Under the pieces are notes generated by a model, which made no database searches, was not told the origin of the DNA, and saw only the letters and a program-made list of their open reading frames with translations. Below, piece by piece: positions 48,609-56,391 of a stretch of DNA of 64,000 bases. The stretch covers positions 868,001 through 932,000 of the forward strand of contig NZ_CP125655.1 in the NCBI RefSeq assembly GCF_030053835.1. The letters run 5' to 3'. The translations under genes and the position numbers were made by a program. Numbering within the stretch: the first letter of the stretch is position 1; the number at the start of each line of letters is the position of its first letter. The stretch is from Cellulomonas sp. ES6. GTDB taxonomy: Bacteria; Actinomycetota; Actinomycetes; Actinomycetales; Cellulomonadaceae.

Positions 48609-50218
48609 GGCGCACCACCCCCGGGCTCCTGCTCCTGCTGCTGCTGTTGCTGCTGCTGCTCGGCGTGCGGCCCGGCGTCGCTGGGGTTCGCGTCGATCGG
48701 GACCGCGGCCGCCACGGCCACGGTCCGCGGCACGACCCGCGGCGCACCCCGGTGCGGCACGGCGGCGCCCAGCACCCACGTGTCCTTGGACCCGCCGCCC
48801 TGGGAGGAGTTGACGACCAGCTGCCCCTCCGGCAGCGCGACGCGCGTCAGCCCGCCGGGCAGCACCCACACCTGCTCGCCGTCGTTCACCGCGAACGGCC
48901 GCAGGTCGACGTGCCGGGGACGCAGGCCGTCCTCCACGAGCGTCGGCACCGTGGACAGCTGGATCACCGGCTGGGCGATCCAGCCGCGCGGGTCCTGCCG
49001 CAGCCGGTCCCGCAGGGCGCCGAGCTCCGCCCGGGACGCCTGCGGCCCGACGACCAGCCCCTTGCCGCCCGACCCGTCGACGGGCTTCACCACCAGCTCG
49101 TGCAGGCGGTCCAGCACCTCCGCCAGCGCCTCGGGCTCCTCCAGGCGCCACGTGTCGACGTTCGGCAGCACCGGCTCCTCGCCGAGGTAGTACCGGATGA
49201 GCGCCGGCACGTACGTGTAGACGAGCTTGTCGTCCGCCACCCCGTTGCCGATCGCGTTCGCGATCGTGACCGTCCCGGCGCGCGCGCAGCTCACCATCCC
49301 CGGGCTGCCGAGCACCGAGTCCGAGCGGAACACCACCGGGTCCAGGAACTCGTCGTCCACGCGCCGGTAGATGACGTCGACGCGCCGGCGGCCGTGCGTC
49401 GTGCGCATCCACACCCGCCCGCCCGCGCAGAACAGGTCCCGCCCCTCGACGAGCTCCACCCCCATCGTGCGGGCCAGCAGGGCGTGCTCGAAGTACGCGG
49501 AGTTGTACACGCCCGGCGTCAGCACCACGACCGTCGGGTCGTCGACCCCGTCCGGGGCCGCGGCGGTGAGGGCGGCGAGCAGCCGGCGCGGGTAGTCCTG
49601 CACCGGGCGCACGCGCAGGGCCGCGAACAGCTCCGGGAAGCTCTGCGCCATCGCGCGCCGGTTCGACAGCACGTAGGACACGCCGCTCGGGACCCGGACG
49701 TTGTCCTCCAGCACCCGGAACGTGCCCGCGGCGTCGCGCACCAGGTCGATGCCGGACATGTGCACGCGGACCCCGTTCGCGGGCGTGATGCCGGCGACCT
49801 CCCGGTGGAAGTGCGTCGAGGACACGACGAGCCCCTGCGGCACCACCCCGTCCGCGACCGCCCGCTGCGGCCCGTACACGTCGGCCAGGAACGCCTCGAG
49901 CGCGCGCACCCGCTGGGCGACGCCCGACGCGACGTGGTCCCACTCCGGCCCGTCGACCACCCGCGGCACCACGTCGAGCGGGAACGGGCGCTCCTCCCCC
50001 GCGAAGTCGAACGTCACGCCCTGCGCCAGGTACGAGCGCGCGAGCGCCTCCGCCCGCGCCCGCAGGTCCAGCGGGCTCTGCCCGGCCAGGGCGGCGTGCA
50101 CCCGGCGGTAGGGCGCCCGGGGCACCGGGGCGGTCGAGCCCGACGACGGGTCGGGGGGCGCGAGCATCTCGTCCCAGGCCGGGCCCCCGGTGGGGTACGC
50201 GTCGAACAGGTCCGCCAT
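48602..50218 (-). CDS. circularly permuted type 2 ATP-grasp protein
   Basis: A 538-residue putative ATP-dependent amide ligase, first gene of the operon. Family blocks include [90 protein letters not shown] (ATP-binding) and [17 protein letters not shown]. The C-terminus ends with eight consecutive glutamines (521-528), encoded by CAG/CAA repeats, in a Gly/Pro tail. The operon is predicted from family knowledge to make or modify a peptide-like molecule; the substrate is unknown. It diverges from rpsT. Confidence 0.93.
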   Translation of the reverse strand: MADLFDAYPTGGPAWDEMLAPPDPSSGSTAPVPRAPYRRVHAALAGQSPLDLRARAEALARSYLAQGVTFDFAGEERPFPLDVVPRVVDGPEWDHVASGVAQRVRALEAFLADVYGPQRAVADGVVPQGLVVSSTHFHREVAGITPANGVRVHMSGIDLVRDAAGTFRVLEDNVRVPSGVSYVLSNRRAMAQSFPELFAALRVRPVQDYPRRLLAALTAAAPDGVDDPTVVVLTPGVYNSAYFEHALLARTMGVELVEGRDLFCAGGRVWMRTTHGRRRVDVIYRRVDDEFLDPVVFRSDSVLGSPGMVSCARAGTVTIANAIGNGVADDKLVYTYVPALIRYYLGEEPVLPNVDTWRLEEPEALAEVLDRLHELVVKPVDGSGGKGLVVGPQASRAELGALRDRLRQDPRGWIAQPVIQLSTVPTLVEDGLRPRHVDLRPFAVNDGEQVWVLPGGLTRVALPEGQLVVNSSQGGGSKDTWVLGAAVPHRGAPRVVPRTVAVAAAVPIDANPSDAGPHAEQQQQQQQQEQEPGGGAPC

Positions 50219-50285
50219 CGGGCGATCGTGGCCCGCGCGTGTCACGGGCGTGTGTCCGGCGCGGAACGGCGACGTCACGGGCCTG

Positions 50286-50291
50286 CTAGAA
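50286..50291 (+). promoter_or_regulatory. -10 element of the rpsT promoter
   Basis: TAGAAT preceded by a TGC lies about 140 bases before the rpsT start, in an otherwise GC-rich gap between divergent genes. The -35 region is not recognisable. Confidence 0.45.
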
Positions 50292-50434
50292 TCGTCAGTC
50301 GCGTGTCCGCCCGGGTCGGCGGGCACTCGTCCAGCGCCTCTCCGCGGGTGTCCCCACGCCCCAGTCCCGGAGCTGGACGCGCCCTCTACGACCTGTTCCT
50401 TTCGCTCCGGCGAACACACGAGAGAGACCACACC

Positions 50435-50695
50435 GTGGCCAACATCAAGTCCCAGATCAAGCGGATCCGCACCAACGAGAAGGCGCGCCTGCGCAACAAG
50501 GCCGTCAAGTCCGAGCTGAAGACATACGTGCGCCGCGTGCGCGAGGCCGTCGCCGGCGGCGACAAGGACGCGGCCGGTGTCGCGCTCGTCGCCGCGTCGA
50601 AGAAGCTCGACAAGGCCGTCTCGAAGGGCGTCATCCACGCCAACCAGGCCGCGAACAAGAAGTCCGCGCTGGCCAAGGCCGTCAACACGCTCTGA
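50435..50695 (+). CDS. rpsT: 30S ribosomal protein S20
   Basis: An 86-residue basic ribosomal protein ([39 protein letters not shown], ending [17 protein letters not shown]). It starts with GTG after AGAGAGACC. A long leader lies between its likely promoter and the start, and a strong terminator follows. Single-gene unit, divergent from the ATP-grasp operon. Confidence 0.97.
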   Translation: MANIKSQIKRIRTNEKARLRNKAVKSELKTYVRRVREAVAGGDKDAAGVALVAASKKLDKAVSKGVIHANQAANKKSALAKAVNTL

Positions 50696-50713
50696 CGCGC
50701 CCGCAGTCCTGAC

Positions 50714-50748
50714 CGGAGGGCGCCACCCCTGAGGGGTGGCGCCCTCCG
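50714..50748. terminator. rpsT terminator
   Basis: A perfect 16-bp stem (arm CGGAGGGCGCCACCCC) with loop TGA begins 19 bases after the rpsT stop. Confidence 0.88.
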
Positions 50749-50788
50749 TCGTGCCGCCTCGCCCTCCGTCTCCCGGCCTCCCGCGCGC

Positions 50789-50845
50789 CGTTCGGATCCG
50801 AAGGCGCCGACACGCCCGGCGGGTCCGCGCGAACGGATCCGAACG
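50789..50845. repeat. spaced inverted repeat
   Basis: CGTTCGGATCCG (50789-50800) and CGGATCCGAACG (50834-50845) are perfect inverse copies separated by 33 bases. Each half is itself nearly palindromic around GGATCC. Purpose unknown. Confidence 0.6.
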
Positions 50846-50923
50846 ACCACTCGGCGAGGGCGACCTCGGGACTCCCGGCCGGCGCGGTCGCGGGCGGTCG
50901 ACGGCGAGCGTCCGCAGACGCCC

Positions 50924-50957
50924 GAGGGCGTCACCCCCCCTGCGGGGTGACGCCCTC
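50924..50957. terminator. terminator of the XRE-TPR regulator gene
   Basis: A perfect 14-bp stem (arm GAGGGCGTCACCCC) with a six-base loop lies 45 bases beyond the stop of the minus-strand regulator gene. Confidence 0.82.
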
Positions 50958-51002
50958 TGTGGGGGGACGACCGTCGCGGCCGCCCCGTGGGGAACGCGGT
51001 GG

Positions 51003-52334
51003 TCAGTCCTGCGCCACCGCGCTCCACGCCTCCCAGAGCACCGCGGGGACCGCGGGCCGGAACCCTGCCTCGCGCAGCGCCCGGTCGAACGCCTGCGCCG
51101 CGCCCGTGACGTCCCCGTGCCCGAGGAACCGGTCGCCCAGCTCCCGCCAGACGGCCGCGGACTGCCGGGACGCAGACATCATGCCGAGCATGTCGGCCGC
51201 CCAGCGGTACGCGCGGGACGCCGCCGGCACCTCCCCGCGGGCGTGCAGCGCGTCGCCGAGCGCGAGCTGCGCGGCACTGCTCTCGAGCCGGGGCTGGTCG
51301 CCGAGCCGCTCGAGGGCGGCACGGGCGTAGCCCTCGGCCGCGACCGGGTCGCCCTGCATGAGGTGCGCCCGGGACCGCTCGACGTCCAGGCGGGACATCT
51401 CGACCTCGGAGCCCGAGACCGCGAGCTCCGGCGCCGCGCGCTCGAGCTGCTCGAGGGCCATCGCCGGCTCGGCCGGGTCGCTGCGCAGCAGCAGCCACGC
51501 GTAGTTGAGGCGCAGACGCGGGATGTCACGGCTGACCTCCCCCTCGCCGAGCAGCGCGAGGGCGCGCTCCGTGTAGCGCTTCGCGAGCGCGTAGTCGTGG
51601 CGCTGCTCGGCCACCAGCGCGGCGTTCCAGTACACGGAGCCGCGACCGCGCGGCGTGCCGAGCGACTCCGCCTGGCGGATCAGCTCGGCAGCGCGGTGCG
51701 TCGCGTAGAGCAGGTCGCCGCGCTCGACGTACGCCCACAGCGTCGTCGACCCGAGCCGGAGGTGCTCGTCGGTGCCGGTGAGCCCGGCCTCCTCGAGCTC
51801 CGCGAGCTGGCGGTCGCCGAGCTCGATCGCGCGCCCGAGGTCGCCGGCCTCCACGTAGGAGGCGACGAGGGCGGTCGCGGCCGAGGCGGCGTCGAGGTGG
51901 TGCCCCTCGGACCGTGCCTGGCTCAGCAGCGGCTCGAGGACGCCGACGGCGGACTCGAGGTCGCCGAGCATCTCGTAGGCCTGTGCGAGGGCGAGCCGCG
52001 CGTCGACGCGGACCTGGCGCGAGACCGCCTCGAGGTCGAGCGCGATGATCCGGTCGCGGGCGGACGTCGCCTCGCCGGACACCAGGTCCAGTCGCGCGTA
52101 GTCCAGGGCGAGCCGCGCGCGGGCCTCCGCCGGTCCCTCGTCGCCGTGCTTGAGGTACTCGATGGTCGAGCCGAGCCGCTCGGCGATGATCCCGAGCGCG
52201 GCGTCGGTCGGCTCCCGGCGGCCGGACTCGATCAGCGAGATGTAGCTCGGCGAGAGCGCGTCACCTGCGAGGGCCGTCTGGGAGAGCCCAGCGGCCAACC
52301 GCGCCTGGCGGACGCGGTCAGCAATGGTCGTCAT
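51003..52334 (-). CDS. XRE-family HTH regulator with TPR domain (RRNPP-like)
   Basis: A 443-residue protein. Residues about 5-60 are an XRE helix-turn-helix ([39 protein letters not shown]). The rest is all-helical, with at least seven TPR-like units (for example ARLALAQAYEMLGDLESAVGVLEPLL and GAAQAFDRALREAGF). This layout, about 440 residues with an N-terminal HTH, is that of Rgg/PlcR/PrgX-type sensors that bind short re-imported peptides. A secreted-peptide gene lies 137 bases upstream on the same strand. No ribosome binding site precedes the ATG, and TACAGT sits seven bases before it, so translation may be leaderless. Peptide sensing is inference. Confidence 0.88.
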   Translation of the reverse strand: MTTIADRVRQARLAAGLSQTALAGDALSPSYISLIESGRREPTDAALGIIAERLGSTIEYLKHGDEGPAEARARLALDYARLDLVSGEATSARDRIIALDLEAVSRQVRVDARLALAQAYEMLGDLESAVGVLEPLLSQARSEGHHLDAASAATALVASYVEAGDLGRAIELGDRQLAELEEAGLTGTDEHLRLGSTTLWAYVERGDLLYATHRAAELIRQAESLGTPRGRGSVYWNAALVAEQRHDYALAKRYTERALALLGEGEVSRDIPRLRLNYAWLLLRSDPAEPAMALEQLERAAPELAVSGSEVEMSRLDVERSRAHLMQGDPVAAEGYARAALERLGDQPRLESSAAQLALGDALHARGEVPAASRAYRWAADMLGMMSASRQSAAVWRELGDRFLGHGDVTGAAQAFDRALREAGFRPAVPAVLWEAWSAVAQD

Positions 52335-52412
52335 GCGTGTCACTGTACCTATGACGTGGTCCGGGGGCGAGCACGTCACCCGTCCGCCGATCCGGGAGCC
52401 GCCGACACGGAA

Positions 52413-52453
52413 CCGGCCCGCTCCGCGCACCGAGAGCCAGCGGAGCGGGCCGG
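52413..52453. terminator. terminator of the secreted-peptide gene
   Basis: A perfect 13-bp stem (CCGGCCCGCTCCG with CGGAGCGGGCCGG) around 15 bases begins 18 bases after the peptide stop codon, between the peptide gene and the regulator gene. Confidence 0.8.
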
Positions 52454-52470
52454 GACGGCACCGTGGGCGA

Positions 52471-52608
52471 TCAGGCGATGATGCGGCAGCAGCCCGTCGC
52501 ACCGCTCTGGATCGTGAAGCCGCCGCCGGCGTTGGCGACGCCCGAGGCGCCGAGCGTGAGGGTGAGAGCGAGGGCGGCGGTCGCGAGGGCCTTGATCGAG
52601 GTGCGCAT
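52471..52608 (-). CDS. small secreted peptide, candidate signalling pheromone precursor
   Basis: A 45-residue gene missed by ordinary length cut-offs. It begins MRTSIKALATAALALTLTLG, a classical Sec signal peptide, with a probable signal-peptidase site after VANA. The mature end is 18 residues, GGGFTIQSGATGCCRIIA, with a vicinal Cys pair. AGGAGAG stands six to seven bases before the ATG, and the gene has its own terminator, so it is a genuine short transcription unit. It lies between an XRE-TPR regulator and an EAL-domain gene. By analogy with RRNPP systems it could be processed to a pheromone; it could instead be a small secreted antimicrobial or structural peptide. Confidence 0.8.
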   Translation of the reverse strand: MRTSIKALATAALALTLTLGASGVANAGGGFTIQSGATGCCRIIA

Positions 52609-52617
52609 GGGTCTCTC

Positions 52618-52645
52618 CTGTCACAGAACGTTGACTCTCTGTCAC
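52618..52645. promoter_or_regulatory. tandem CTGTCAC repeats upstream of the peptide gene
   Basis: CTGTCAC at 52618-52624 and again at 52639-52645: identical heptamers exactly 21 bases apart, two helical turns, on the same face of the DNA. The nearer copy is adjacent to the ribosome binding site. A candidate binding site for the XRE-TPR regulator. Confidence 0.5.
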
Positions 52646-52816
52646 GTCGATCATGACTGATGGACGGGCACCGGCACCACCTCTTCCAGGGATTCGCCGG
52701 AGGTCCGCCCAAATGGGTGAATTGTCGCGCTCTGTGACGGGAGATTCCGGGGCAACTGCGCCGGTCGGAGGATTTCGCCCGTGTCATGCCGGAGCGACTG
52801 TGATGTCATAGAGCGC

Positions 52817-53569
52817 ATGACCAGGGGACAGGGCGAGGCGGAGCGGCGGCTCGCCGCCGAGATCGATGCAGCGATCCCGGACGCGCTGCGCCGCGAGTGG
52901 GACCGCCGGCTCGCCGGTGAGCAGGTCGTCGTCGGCCGCCAGGGCATCTTCTCCCCGCGCCTGCACCCCTTCGGCTACGAGCTCGGCTTCCGGGCCCCGG
53001 GCGCCACGTCCGTCGACGCCGCGGCCTGGTCGGAGCTCCAGCACGAGCGGGCCACCAGCGCCGTCCTGCGCGCCACCTTCGGGCGCGCGGACGTCGACGA
53101 GGTGGGGCACGGCCGCTGGCTGTTCGTCCGGTGCCCCCGGGCGTTCCTCGTGGGAGACCTGCACCTGCCCGCCCGGCCCGACCGGCTCGTCGTCGAGATC
53201 GCCGCGGGCACCCGCATCGACGGCGACGTGCTGCGGGGCGTGCGGCACCTGCGCGAGCAGGGCTTCCGCGTGGCCCTCGCCGGGTTCGTGTCGCGCCCCG
53301 ACCAGCGGGCCCTGCTCCCCCAGGCCGACTTCGTGAAGATCGACGCGCGCGACCTCGACGTCGAGGGTGAGCCCGTCGTGGACCTGGCCCGCTCCCACGG
53401 GGCGCTGCTCGTCGCGGAGTTCGTCGAGTCGTCGGAGGAGCTGCGCGCCGGTCGCCGCCTCGGCTTCGACCTGTACCAGGGCAACCTGCTCGAGCGCAGC
53501 CTGCTGCTCGACCGGTCGTCCGCTCCCCTGCTCGGGCCCGACCACGACTCGATCGGCCGGTACCTCTAG
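52817..53569 (+). CDS. single-domain EAL protein (YuxH-like)
   Basis: A 250-residue protein made of one EAL-type barrel. It has VVVGRQGIFSPRLHPFGYELGFR (YEL at residues 54-56, as in YuxH/HDOD proteins), VKIDARDLD and VAEFVESSEELRAGRRLGFDLYQGNLLERS. Several residues needed for c-di-GMP hydrolysis are absent or changed, and there is no HDOD domain, so it may bind rather than cleave c-di-GMP. The ATG at 52817 is preferred; no ribosome binding site precedes it, and TGTCAT lies seven bases upstream as a possible -10. It diverges from the peptide gene. Confidence 0.82.
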   Translation: MTRGQGEAERRLAAEIDAAIPDALRREWDRRLAGEQVVVGRQGIFSPRLHPFGYELGFRAPGATSVDAAAWSELQHERATSAVLRATFGRADVDEVGHGRWLFVRCPRAFLVGDLHLPARPDRLVVEIAAGTRIDGDVLRGVRHLREQGFRVALAGFVSRPDQRALLPQADFVKIDARDLDVEGEPVVDLARSHGALLVAEFVESSEELRAGRRLGFDLYQGNLLERSLLLDRSSAPLLGPDHDSIGRYL

Positions 53570-53635
53570 GCCGTCGCAGGCCTCGTAGCCGTCGCGCGCC
53601 CCACTGCCCGGGCGGCTGACCGAGGGCCGACGGGC

Positions 53636-54673
53636 TCAGCGCCGCACGGCCGCCGCGATCCGGAGCACGGCCCGCTCGACGGCGAAGTGCGGGTCCCGGC
53701 CGGCGCCCTTGACCTCGGCGTCCGCCTGCGCCACCGCGGTGATGGCCTGCGCCAGGCCCTCCGGGGTCCAGCGGGCGAGCTCCCGGCGCGATCGGTCGAG
53801 CTGCCAGGGCGCCAGTCCGAGCTCGCGCTCCGCGCCGGCACCGCGCCCCCGCACCGCCGAGACCTTGGCGAGCACGCGGAGACGGGCGGCGAGCGCGGCG
53901 ACGAGCGGGACCGGGTCGACGCCGGTGGCGAACGCGTGCCGGAGCAGCGCGACGGCCTCGCCGGAGGACCCCTCGACGGCGGCGTCGGCGACCCGGAAGC
54001 CCGTGGCCTCGATGCGCCCGGCGTAGTAGCGCTCGACGACCTCGACGCTGATCACGCCCGTGGTGTCCGCGACCAGCTGGCTGCACGCCGCCGCGAGCTC
54101 GCGCAGGTCGCTGCCGACCGCGTCGACGAGCGCGCGCACGGCGCGCGGCTCCATGCGACGGCGCGCGCGCCGGAGCTCCTGGGTGACGAACGCGACCTTG
54201 TCGGCGTCCTTCTTGAGCGGCTCGCACGTCGCCACCGGGTGCCCGGCCGCGCGGACGGCGTCGAGCAGCCGCTTGCCGCGCTGACCACCGCCGTGCCGCA
54301 GCACGAGCACGACGTCCGTCTGCGGGGCGGCGACGTACGCCGTCGCGTCGAGGACCAGGTCGTCGGTCGCCTTCTCCACGTTCTCCACGACCACGACGCG
54401 GTCCTCGGCGAACAGCGACGGGCTGGTCGCGAGCGTCAGCTCGCCTGCGGTGTACGCCGCGCCGTCGACGCGCGTCACCTCGACGTCCGGGGCCTGCTCC
54501 CGGGCGAGGGCGACGAGGCGCTCCACCGCGCGGTCCGCGAGCAGCTCCTCCGCACCGGAGACCAGCACGACCGGCGCGAGCCCCACCTCGTCCCACGCGA
54601 CGCCCGCGGGGGCGGACGACCGGGCTCCGCCGCGGGAGGGACGGCGCGGGGCGGAGGTCGACGCGGGTGGCAC
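53636..54673 (-). CDS. holA: DNA polymerase III delta subunit
   Basis: A 345-residue clamp-loader subunit that opens the sliding clamp. The N-terminal region has APVVLVSGAEELLADRAVERLV and the family block DRVVVVENVEKATDDLV; the centre holds GSDLRELAAACSQLV. The GTG at 54673 lies only four bases after comEC. A Ser/Arg-rich leader of about 30 residues precedes the fold, so a later start is possible. It follows comEC as usual in bacteria. Confidence 0.9.
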   Translation of the reverse strand: MPPASTSAPRRPSRGGARSSAPAGVAWDEVGLAPVVLVSGAEELLADRAVERLVALAREQAPDVEVTRVDGAAYTAGELTLATSPSLFAEDRVVVVENVEKATDDLVLDATAYVAAPQTDVVLVLRHGGGQRGKRLLDAVRAAGHPVATCEPLKKDADKVAFVTQELRRARRRMEPRAVRALVDAVGSDLRELAAACSQLVADTTGVISVEVVERYYAGRIEATGFRVADAAVEGSSGEAVALLRHAFATGVDPVPLVAALAARLRVLAKVSAVRGRGAGAERELGLAPWQLDRSRRELARWTPEGLAQAITAVAQADAEVKGAGRDPHFAVERAVLRIAAAVRR

Positions 54674-54677
54674 GTGC

Positions 54678-56390
54678 CTAGGGTGCCACGCGCCGCCGAC
54701 AGCGCAGGACCAGCACCACCGACGCGGCCGACGCCGCTGCCAGCAGCAGGACGCCGACCGGTCCACCGGCCCACGTCACGAGCGCCCCGGGCAGGCCGGC
54801 CGCCGTCCGTGCCACACCGGCGATCCACCAGCAGGCCGCCCCGGCGACCCCGGCGGCCCAGGCCGCGCCGCCCGGCCACCAGGGCCCGAGCAGGGCCGCG
54901 ACCAGGCCGCCCACGGTGGCCGGCGCGACCGCGGGCGCGGCGAGGAGGTTCGCGGGCACGGAGTAGACCGGCACCTGCGGGGAGAGCAGCAGGACAACCG
55001 GCGCGCAGACCGCCTGGGCGGCGACGGGCACCGCGCACGCCAGCACCCACCAGGCCGGAGGGCCGCGCCGTCCGCCCCGGGCGCCCGCGTCCTGCCACCG
55101 GCGGGCGATCGGTCCGGCCAGCACGGCGATGCCTGCGGTCGCGACGACCGACAGCACGAAGCCGAGGTCCCGGCCGAGCCAGGGGTCGACGACGAGCAGC
55201 ACGACGACCGCGCACGCCAGCGCCGGGACCGTCCGCGACGGTCGCCCGACGGCCAGGCCGAGCAGCCCGACGCCTCCCATGACGGCCGCGCGCACCACGC
55301 TGGCGCCCGGGTGCACGAGAGCGACGAACCCCGCCATCACGACAGCGGTCGGCACCCACCGCCAGCACCGCGGGATGCGCAGCCGCGCCGCGATCCCCAG
55401 GACCAGCGCGCCGAGCAGCGAGAAGTGCGCCCCGGAGACCGCCGTCAGGTGCGCCAGCCCCGAGTCGCGCATCGCCTGCTCCAGGTCGCCGACGCCGCGC
55501 GTGTCGCCGACCGCGACGGCGGGCAGCAACCGCCCGGCGTCCCCGGGGAGCCCGGCGGACAGCTCGCCGAGACCGGCCCGGAGCCGCTCGGTGACGACGA
55601 GCAGGCCCGGAGGACCACCGCCGGCCTGCGGGGCGGCGGTCGCGTGCGCCCGGGCGACCGCACGGTCCGCCGCGTGACGGGCCGGCGCGAGGCGCACGGG
55701 CACGGTCACGACGGTGCCGTAGCGCAACCCCGCGGCCGGGCCCGGCGCGACGAGCTCCACGGCGGCGCGGGTCCGCACCGTGTGGTCACCGGGTGGTCCG
55801 TCGCGGCCCGGTCGTCCGGCGCCCACCGCCACCTCCGTCACCGCGAGCAGCAGCCGGACCCGCCCCGGAGGCGCCCGGCCACCGCCGTCGCCGCGCTCTC
55901 CGCCGTCGTCGGACGGACCCCCGACCGGCATCGGCGTCGTCCGGACGACGCCCGTGATCCGGACGGACGCGCGCAGCTCGGCGAGGTCACGCAGGCCCCC
56001 GGCCTCGCGGGCGCGGACCTGGACGGCGGTCGTGAGGAGCAGGACGCCGACCGTGCCGAGGACGAGGACCGCCTGCCCGCGACCGGCACGCCACCCCTGG
56101 TCGCACGTACGTGCCCCGCCGATCGACGCCGTCCCGGTAGCGCGACCACGCCGGGCGCCCGAGCACCCGCACGCCGACGCCACCAGCCCCAGCGCGAGCA
56201 CCGCGCACACGGCTCCCGCGGCGGCGAGCTCCGCCGCAGGTCGTGCCACGGCGAGGAGCGCCACCGCCCAGACGGCTCCGGCGGCGGGGACCAGCCGCAG
56301 GTCGGTCCGTTCCGCTCCCGGGCCCGGGCCGGTCGCCGCAGCGGTGTCGCCTGCCTCGGCACGGTCGGGAGCCGACGTCGCCCTCGCCAC
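54678..56390 (-). CDS. comEC: ComEC/Rec2 family competence membrane protein, lacking the MBL domain
   Basis: A 570-residue polytopic protein related to the DNA-import channel of natural competence. A soluble OB-like region (VRITGVVRTTPMPVGG onward) precedes the competence helices, with the signature HLTAVSGAHFSLLGALVLGIA and RAAVMGGVGLLGLAVGR. It ends soon after the last helix (VLVLRCRRRVAP). The C-terminal metallo-beta-lactamase domain found in longer ComEC proteins is absent, as in some other actinobacterial versions. The GTG start lies one base after the comEA stop. Confidence 0.9.
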   Translation of the reverse strand: MARATSAPDRAEAGDTAAATGPGPGAERTDLRLVPAAGAVWAVALLAVARPAAELAAAGAVCAVLALGLVASACGCSGARRGRATGTASIGGARTCDQGWRAGRGQAVLVLGTVGVLLLTTAVQVRAREAGGLRDLAELRASVRITGVVRTTPMPVGGPSDDGGERGDGGGRAPPGRVRLLLAVTEVAVGAGRPGRDGPPGDHTVRTRAAVELVAPGPAAGLRYGTVVTVPVRLAPARHAADRAVARAHATAAPQAGGGPPGLLVVTERLRAGLGELSAGLPGDAGRLLPAVAVGDTRGVGDLEQAMRDSGLAHLTAVSGAHFSLLGALVLGIAARLRIPRCWRWVPTAVVMAGFVALVHPGASVVRAAVMGGVGLLGLAVGRPSRTVPALACAVVVLLVVDPWLGRDLGFVLSVVATAGIAVLAGPIARRWQDAGARGGRRGPPAWWVLACAVPVAAQAVCAPVVLLLSPQVPVYSVPANLLAAPAVAPATVGGLVAALLGPWWPGGAAWAAGVAGAACWWIAGVARTAAGLPGALVTWAGGPVGVLLLAAASAASVVLVLRCRRRVAP

Positions 56391-56391
56391 G

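Larger units (their letters stand above)
50696..51002. other. convergent intergenic region with two terminators and a dyad
   Basis: No gene is visible in these 307 bases. They hold the rpsT terminator, a spaced inverted repeat built on TTCGGATCCGAA (50789-50845), and the terminator of the XRE-TPR gene. Confidence 0.7.
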
